The position numbers and the translations under genes are program-made. Source: Pascua guehoae (Eukaryota > Basidiomycota > Tremellomycetes > Trichosporonales > Trichosporonaceae). From it: 64,000 nt of DNA. The notes under the pieces were generated by a model. It saw only the letters and a program-made list of their open reading frames with translations, had not been told where the DNA came from and did not search any database. This document shows, one piece after another, positions 58,183 through 64,000 of the stretch (the stretch's first letter is position 1; the number at the start of each line of letters is the position of its first letter). The DNA lies in NCBI GenBank assembly GCA_001600415.1, contig BCJX01000001.1:62001-126000 (forward strand), written 5' to 3'.

Positions 58183-59810
58183 TCCAATACAAACTTCGTT
58201 TTTGCGTTGTTTGACCAACATCCAAACCCCTCGGGTTCAAGCCTCGATAGAACACATGCCCTTTGCTGCACGGAGCAGTAGCAATCATGGGCGGGATACA
58301 GTCCAAACACTTCCCAAGTTGGGGGAAGAGATTTAGAGGGCGTTACCACCGGTGATTGAGATGTTTGGCAACGTTATTGAACAGGAACACCGTTGCCCGC
58401 GCGGGCCTGGCCCAGGAAACACGCATGATGGCGTAATCAACTTGGCACTTTGTGAGGTCCCATGTTTCCTCACAACCTAAACTGACCCGTCCCCTCGAAG
58501 CTGTGCGATCAAGATTGGGACCAAGCAAGGATGGATGCGGCTTGGTGTTGTAAATAGCAGATGGGCGCGGGCTGGCGGTCACATACTCCCGCCCCCCACT
58601 GCCAAAAGACAACAACAGAATCCACAGGCAGTGTCGTCAAGATGCACGTGATCGACCTGTTACGCACACTGGGGACAATGGCGATGCACAAGTGTGCGCT
58701 TCTGCGGTCACCCGAGGCCACTGATGAGGTGGCACATCGCATCCGACAGTACTCAGTTAGTGGCCAGTTCCCAACCTTGATCTTGATCGGATCTCTTGAT
58801 TCTCGAACAGTAGTGTGTTTGAAACTCAATCTGACATCCGAAGTCGAGCCGCGAGTTTGACGCGTCCAACATTGTGCATCTGACGCGTTTTCTACGTCAC
58901 GCATGACATCATTCTGCAGCCACGTAGACTACACCCGCTGCACTGCAGACTACGAATGGACCGACGCGGCCAGGGGCCAATGTTCTGCATCCATGCATAT
59001 GACTGATCCAGTGCATCCACCATCCGGTCTAGTCTGCCCGTTATCGCATCAACAGTTGAACAAGTCGCTTTGGAACATTCGGGGACGGGCACGCGGTGGA
59101 CTGCACCAACTCGGCCCCCCCTGGAAACACCCCTGACGCTAGACCCATCGGGCCAGTCGGATCGCATGGGCCATCGGGCCGTGTGGCACACCCCTCCACA
59201 GCCCATGATCCAGCACCCCGGCGCAGTCGGCAACGACGGCGGCGCTAGCATCTCATACCATCGCTCGGTCCTATTCACAACTCACGTCACAAGTGGAGCA
59301 AGCGTCATGTGACCATGGGCGGGCTCACTGACCCTTGCCCGCTCGGACGTGGCTCGTAGCTTGGTGCTGTGCACACACGGACAACGGTGTCAACAGCGGA
59401 TCGGAAACCCTTGACAACACACGTTCTAGTCTGTTGCACGTTTCAGTAGCCTTGTTTTGGCGTCCAGTAGCGCCCAACTGAACGAGCGCGCCGGTGGAAT
59501 TGCAAGGGTGCATAGCGTGCGTCTACGCCCTTCTGGACTGGGATGTTTGTCCGTCGGGCGTATCTCAACAGAGGCGCTAGGTTGGCGTTCCGCGGCGGGG
59601 GACACTGACCTCTGACCGTGACTCTGACCCCATGATCGCCAAGAAACTCGAGAGCACGCAAGTGAGGTACTGTACCTTTACAGAAGCGCGGAGAGTCGAG
59701 CTAGCTCGAGTATCGATCAACGCCACGTCCGCGGGACGAGCAGGCAGGTGACACGAGCAAAGTTCCCGAGTGAGTGCCGTCGTTGGGCCCAGAATGCTCA
59801 TCTCGACGCA
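58183..59810. other. Intergenic region, 1.6 kb
   Basis: No gene is called. Open frames at 58561-58860 and 58903-59312 have no domain and irregular composition. The right end is the promoter of the secreted peptidase. Confidence 0.45.
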
Positions 59811-59818
59811 TATATAAA
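59811..59818 (+). promoter_or_regulatory. TATA box of the secreted peptidase gene
   Basis: TATATAAA, 62 bp before the ATG at 59880 and followed by a C/A-rich leader. It is a clear core promoter for a regulated gene. Confidence 0.75.
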
Positions 59819-59879
59819 GGGCGAGTTGGCTTGCAGTCGAGGACGCCTCACTCCACCTACCGACACTCCTTTCCCCAAC

Positions 59880-61208
59880 ATGCGCTTTTCACTTCACATT
59901 CTTTTCCCCCTCCTAGCCACGTCTGTACTGGCGTTACCCACGCCCGAGGCCGAGACCGACCTCACCGAGCGGTGGGAGTACGACCCTGCCCATGGCGGCA
60001 GCCTTGCGGCGCGTATGCCGCACGACTGGCACGACGGCGAGCGCGACTATACCGAGGTGCGCGAGTTTGAAGCGCGCGACCTCGACGAGCGCGACTGGCA
60101 CGATGGCGAGCGCGACTATGTCGAAGTCCGCGACCTCGACGAGCGCGACCTCGACGAGCGCGACCTCGACGAGCGCGACTTGCACGATGGCGAGCGCGAC
60201 TATGTCGAGGTGCGCGAATTCGAGGAGCGCGAGTTTGAGAGCGAGGAGCGCGACGTGAGTCTGCCCGACATATATCACTAGCCATCGACTGACAAATTGC
60301 AGTTTGACGTCGAGGAGCGCGACGACGCGTTTATGCTCGACAAGCGTGCGGCCCTGACGGGTGCCCAGGTGACGGCCTCGTCCAACGCCAACGTCATCAA
60401 GGCGCTGCAGTACCTCCTGATTGCGCGCGGACACAAGGTCGACGTCGACGGCAGCTACGGCCCCAAGACCAAGGCGGCGGTGACGAGCTTCCAGAAGGCC
60501 TCCAAGCTCACTGCCGACGGCAAGGCCGGCCCCGCCACGCTCGGTGCGCTCGTCTCGGTGGTCAAGTCGGGTAACACGGGCAACGTTGTCAAGGCTGCCC
60601 AGTCTGCGCTCAACGGCAACGGCGCCAAGCTCGCTGTCGACGGCTCGTTTGGCGCGGGGACCAAGACGGCGGTCGTGGCGTTCCAGAAGAAGAAGGGTCT
60701 GGGGCAGGACGGCACCGTGGGTCCCCTGACGTGGACAGCGCTCTTTGGCGGCAAGGGTGGCTCTACCGGTGGCGGCGGTGGTGGCGGCAGCTGCGACAGT
60801 GTCAAGGCCGGCGTGAAAAAGGACCAGACGGTCGTCGCCGCGTCCAACATTCGCGTCAACAAGTGTCTCGCGCCGCGCGTCAAGCAGATGGTCGCCGACG
60901 CCAAAAAGGCGGGCGTCACCCTCACTGCAAACTCGTCGTGGCGCGACCCCGCTCAGCAGATTGCCCTCCGCAAGCAAAACTGCGGCACGTCCCACTATGA
61001 CATTTACCAAAAGCCCTCGACACAGTGCAACCCCAACACGGCCATCCCGGGCACGTCGCGCCACGAGCGCGGCCTCGCCATCGACTTTGCAAACTGCCAA
61101 AAGGGCACAAAGGTCTACAACTGGCTCGTCAAGAACGCGTCCAAGTACCACCTCAAGAACCTCGTCACCGGCACCGAGTCCTGGCACTGGAGCTGGGACG
61201 GCAACTAG
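59880..61208 (+). CDS. Secreted peptidoglycan D,D-carboxypeptidase-like protein (VanY/M15B) with two peptidoglycan-binding domains
   Basis: Two exons (59880-60254, 60303-61208) encode 426 residues. Residues 1-18 are a signal peptide (MRFSLHILFPLLATSVLA). Residues 19-140 are a charged, repetitive pro-region ending LDKR, a Kex2-type site. The mature part holds two PG_binding_1 modules: about 148-205 (VDGSYGPKTKAAVTSFQ) and about 213-270 (VDGSFGAGTKTAVVAFQ). A Gly-rich linker leads to a VanY/M15B domain (about 285-426). Zinc ligands are His379 and Asp386 in SRHERGLAIDF and His420 in TESWHWSW; Glu417 is the catalytic base position. All are intact. Such enzymes trim or cleave bacterial cell-wall peptides. 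Fungi lack peptidoglycan, so horizontal acquisition and an antibacterial or bacteria-feeding role are inferred. The single intron sits at the pro-region boundary, showing adaptation to the host. Confidence 0.92.
60022..60238 (+). repeat. Coding tandem repeats of the pro-region
   Basis: A unit encoding HDGERDY(T/V)EVR(E/D) occurs three times, at about 60027, 60099 and 60183. Between the second and third copies a 15-bp unit (CGCGACCTCGACGAG) repeats three times in a row and encodes RDLDE. The array is in frame, so copy-number change would only lengthen or shorten the pro-region. Confidence 0.85.
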
Positions 61209-62314
61209 GCTTGCCCCGGGTCTGATGTCGATGCTGCACTACAGCAGCTGCAACGGCAGCCTTAGGGGTAGTAGTAGTAGCAGTAGCAGTACCAAGTAGT
61301 TCCAAAGTAAGAGTCAAAGACAAACCTAGCAGCGAGATCAAGTAGAAATCAGCCGAATGAAGTTCCTCTCCCTTTCTGCAGGCCATGCGCGTCTCCACTG
61401 ATACGAAACAGCTGAACGTGAACGTGCAGTTGACCTGCGGAGCTTCGTGCTTTCGGCTCGATGGGATACCAGTGACCACCGCTACTCACGTGCAAGAGTC
61501 TGCGTTTGGGGTACTGTCCGGCTCGGCTCCATACAGCGCGTCTACGTCTTGCCCCCAACGTGGTGATGGGGGACATGTTGGCGACGAGTATTCCAAGACG
61601 GAGCAGAGGAAGAACAANCGGGGGGGGGGGGGGTCGACTTGGAAATGGTCCATGGCTAGAGAAGGAGATGGCTTGCGATGTGTGGTGTGTCTGTCAAGAG
61701 TATGGTTGCGGGAGGAGATGATCAAAAGGCGAAGACGTGTGTGATGTCGCTCCCAAACGCTCTGCACTGCAGTTGGGTGGGCAATGGTGGCCAAGTAGCA
61801 AGTGGGCAAGAGGTGGGCAAGTGGAGGGCGAAGGGCTGGCTTGGCATGGCGCCACCGTATCGGCCCGATTGCTTCCGGTCGATCAGAAACATTTGATCGA
61901 CAGCTCGCGATTGATCTTTACCGGGCCACTGGTGCTCTTGTCGCGTGCAACCCTCGCCCTAAGTCGCTCGATAACTCATGACACATTTCACTATCAATGC
62001 AAACACGTTGATGCTCACTCTTGAGCGCCAACGTGCATCCCGTAAAAGCTCTGTGGTATCTGTAGACGGCTGGGGTGAACGATGGGGCTTCATCGTCGCC
62101 TTGCGCACCGGCCACAGCGGTCCGTGAGCTGTGGTGGCTGAGACTATTACTCTGTCCTGCCTGTATCGCAAACACAATTAGCTTGGGATCCAGGTTGGGG
62201 GCCAGCCCTGGGAACTGCCATGTTGCACATGCCACGGACCATTCAGCCTGCTTGCTTAGCTAATCGTCTCCTGCATCCTCTCTCTTTGCCACATCACCCT
62301 CGGACCACGCGACA
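61209..62314. other. Intergenic region with an assembly ambiguity
   Basis: I see no gene. A GTA-type trinucleotide run (GTAGTAGTAG) lies at about 61269, and one undetermined base followed by a G-run at 61618-61633. Confidence 0.5.
61618..61633. other. Undetermined base followed by a 14-base G homopolymer
   Basis: One N at 61618, then C and a run of 14 G. It marks locally poor sequence quality and is relevant to the two apparent frameshifts elsewhere in the window. Confidence 0.9.
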
Positions 62315-64000
62315 ATGGCAACGGCCTTGTCACAGTCGGCGCCCTATGGATGTACCAACGTGCTCTCGGCCTCTCTTGCCCACCTCTGCAGGTGGGTTTC
62401 GATGTCGGCCGTCGTCCGGGTGCTTGTCACACTGGGCGCGCTCTATCTCTACCTCTTCCCATATCGCCAATCACGGTTCTGGGGGCGCAACCTTCCCAGC
62501 GCGCCAGCGTACCACTGGCTGTTTGGCGACGCGCCCCAGTTCTTCAAGGGCGCTCCCGGTGTGGCACACCAAGCATGGATGGACAAGTATGGCAAGGTAA
62601 GTGAGGTATCCCACTTGGTAGCACTGACGCCGGTAGGTGGTGCGGTACCCGTGGGTGCTGGGCGACCAGGGGCTCCTCGTCGGCGACGCCGTGGCGGTCG
62701 GGCACATTCTGAACCGGACCGACCTCTTTGACAAGGACAAGCAGAGCAGGAAGTTCCTCGAGGATATGTTTGGGCCGACCATCCTAACGGCCGACGTCGA
62801 GGCGCACCGGCGCCAGCGGCGCGTCATTAGCCCCGCGTTTGCGGCGAAACCGATTGCCGAGATGCTCCCTGCCATCTGGAACGAGACGCTCGAGCTGCGG
62901 CGCGAGCTGGTCAACGCCGTCGGCGGCGGCGGTGGCCGTAGTGGCACGGACTCGGGCACGGGCACGGGCGACGGGCCAAAGCGGAGCGGGGTCGAGATCA
63001 ACATGATGGCGCAATTTAGCCGGGCGGCGCTCAACATTATCGGCACTTGCGGCCTTGGGCATGACGGCCTGGGACGAGCCGACAACGATCTCGGCAGGGC
63101 ATACACGGCGTTCATGGCAGCACGTATGGATTTCAGTCCCCTCACCATGTTCCAGCTCAACTTTCCGCTCATCCGCAACCTGCCGACCAAGCCGGTCCGC
63201 ACTGTAAAGGCCAGCTTTGCCACCATGAAGCGCACGGCCAACGAGATTATTGCCAAGAGTCGCCAACAATGCCTAGACGGCCAGGACAGTGACTCTGACA
63301 CGGTGCTGTCGCACATCCAGCGCGCCAACGCCGACCCTGAGCGGCCAGCCTCCCAGCGCCTCGAGGACGCCGAGGTGCAGAGCCTCGTCATGACGCTCAT
63401 GTTCAACGGGCACGAGACGTCGGCGACGGCCATGTCCTGGGGTCTGTGGCGCCTCGCCGCCCGCCCCGACCTGCAGGCGCGCCTGCGTGACGAGCTTGCG
63501 ACCCTCCCCGAGCGGCCCAGCATGGACGAGCTGAATGCGCTGCCGCTCCTCGAAAACGTCGTGCGCGAGGTCCTCCGCCTGAACCCGCCCGTGTGCGGGA
63601 CGTTCCGCGAGGCACTCGAGGATACCGTCCTCCCGCTCGGCGAGCCCATTCGGTGCCTCGACGGGACCACCATGGACGCCCTGCCCGTTCCAAAGGAGCA
63701 ATCCATCTATATCCCCTACATCAACATCAACTGCTCGACCGAGATCTGGGGCGAGGACGCACTCGAGTTCAACCCCGACCGCTTTGACCGTCCTGGCATC
63801 CCCACCGCCCGCGTCCCGAGCCTCTGGGGTAACCTCCTCACATTTGCGACAGGCCCCCACAACTGTGTCGGGTACCGCTTTGCCCTCGCGGATCAAGGCC
63901 ATCTTTGCCGTCCTCGTCCGCGACCTGGAATTCGAGCTCGTCGACGGCGTCGAGATTGTGCCCCGCATGCTGATGACGTCGCGCCCGTTTGTGGCCGGCA
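62315..64000 (+). CDS. Cytochrome P450 (3' end beyond window), with apparent frameshift
   Basis: A membrane-anchored haem monooxygenase. ATG 62315 is followed by a hydrophobic anchor (VVRVLVTLGALYLYLFPY). One intron (about 62596-62637) joins YGK to VVRYPWVLGDQG. P450 landmarks are in order: C-helix AHRRQRRVISPAF, I-helix LMFNGHETSATAMSW, K-helix ExxR in VVREVLRLNPP, PERF-type FNPDRF, and the haem loop FATGPHNCVGYRFALA with the Cys ligand. Right after this the expected EIKAIFAVLVRDLEF is read only in another frame: GCG GAT CAA lacks two bases at about 63891. The shifted frame stays open to the window end (SRPFVAG). Either the sequence has an error or the allele is broken just past the haem site. 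The N-terminal half resembles fungal CYP4-like clans; the substrate is unknown. Confidence 0.88.

Noticed and set aside
59934..61187. 417-residue minus-strand open frame
   Set aside because: It is the antisense shadow of the secreted peptidase, caused by its GC-rich repeats.
62471..63706. 411-residue minus-strand open frame
   Set aside because: It is antisense to the P450, whose conserved motifs are all on the + strand.

Overview
This window looks like nuclear DNA of a basidiomycetous yeast. Genes are intron-dense, with many 40-125 nt introns that start GT(G/A) and carry a CTAAC/CTGAC-like branch site. The DNA is GC-rich with compact intergenic gaps. The families seen (Zn2Cys6 regulators, DUF6534-type membrane proteins, F-box-like paralogs, Kex2-processed secreted proteins, intron-containing tRNAs) fit Tremellomycetes. 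A Trichosporonales-like relative is my inference; no species was identified.

Layout. 0-6 kb: 3' part of an NAD-dependent epimerase gene, a doubtful small gene, a 501-bp non-autonomous DNA transposon (82-bp terminal inverted repeats, 8-bp target duplication), and a Zn2Cys6 transcription factor. 6-15 kb: a metabolic block of 5-oxoprolinase, a dihydrodipicolinate synthase-family aldolase and a short-chain dehydrogenase, all on +. 15-18 kb: two tandem F-box-like paralogs. 18-26 kb: a single-polypeptide ABC half-transporter (-), a small kinase-like protein (+) and a GABA/choline-type permease (-). 27-39 kb: two membrane proteins of unknown function, an F-box protein (-) and a pepsin-like aspartic protease with a Pro/Ser-rich tail. 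39-45 kb: an allantoate-permease-type MFS transporter and an amino acid permease, both on -; the permease has an apparent 1-nt frameshift. 46-56 kb: a secreted glycoprotein-like gene, a secreted PhoD phosphatase (-), a DUF6534-like membrane protein and a tRNA-Asp with intron. 56-64 kb: a METTL7-like methyltransferase (-), a tRNA-Gln with intron, a secreted bacterial-type peptidoglycan peptidase, and a cytochrome P450 that runs off the end with an apparent 2-nt frameshift.

How they work together. There is no single operon-like system. There is a loose theme of nitrogen and nutrient scavenging: 5-oxoproline to glutamate, three permeases, a secreted phosphatase and a secreted protease. The standout gene is 59880-61208. 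It encodes a fungal preproprotein with two peptidoglycan-binding modules and a VanY-type D,D-carboxypeptidase domain whose zinc and catalytic residues are all present. It is a strong candidate for an acquired bacterial cell-wall hydrolase that acts against bacteria.

All calls come from reading the sequence. No database search was run, and exon boundaries are manual predictions.
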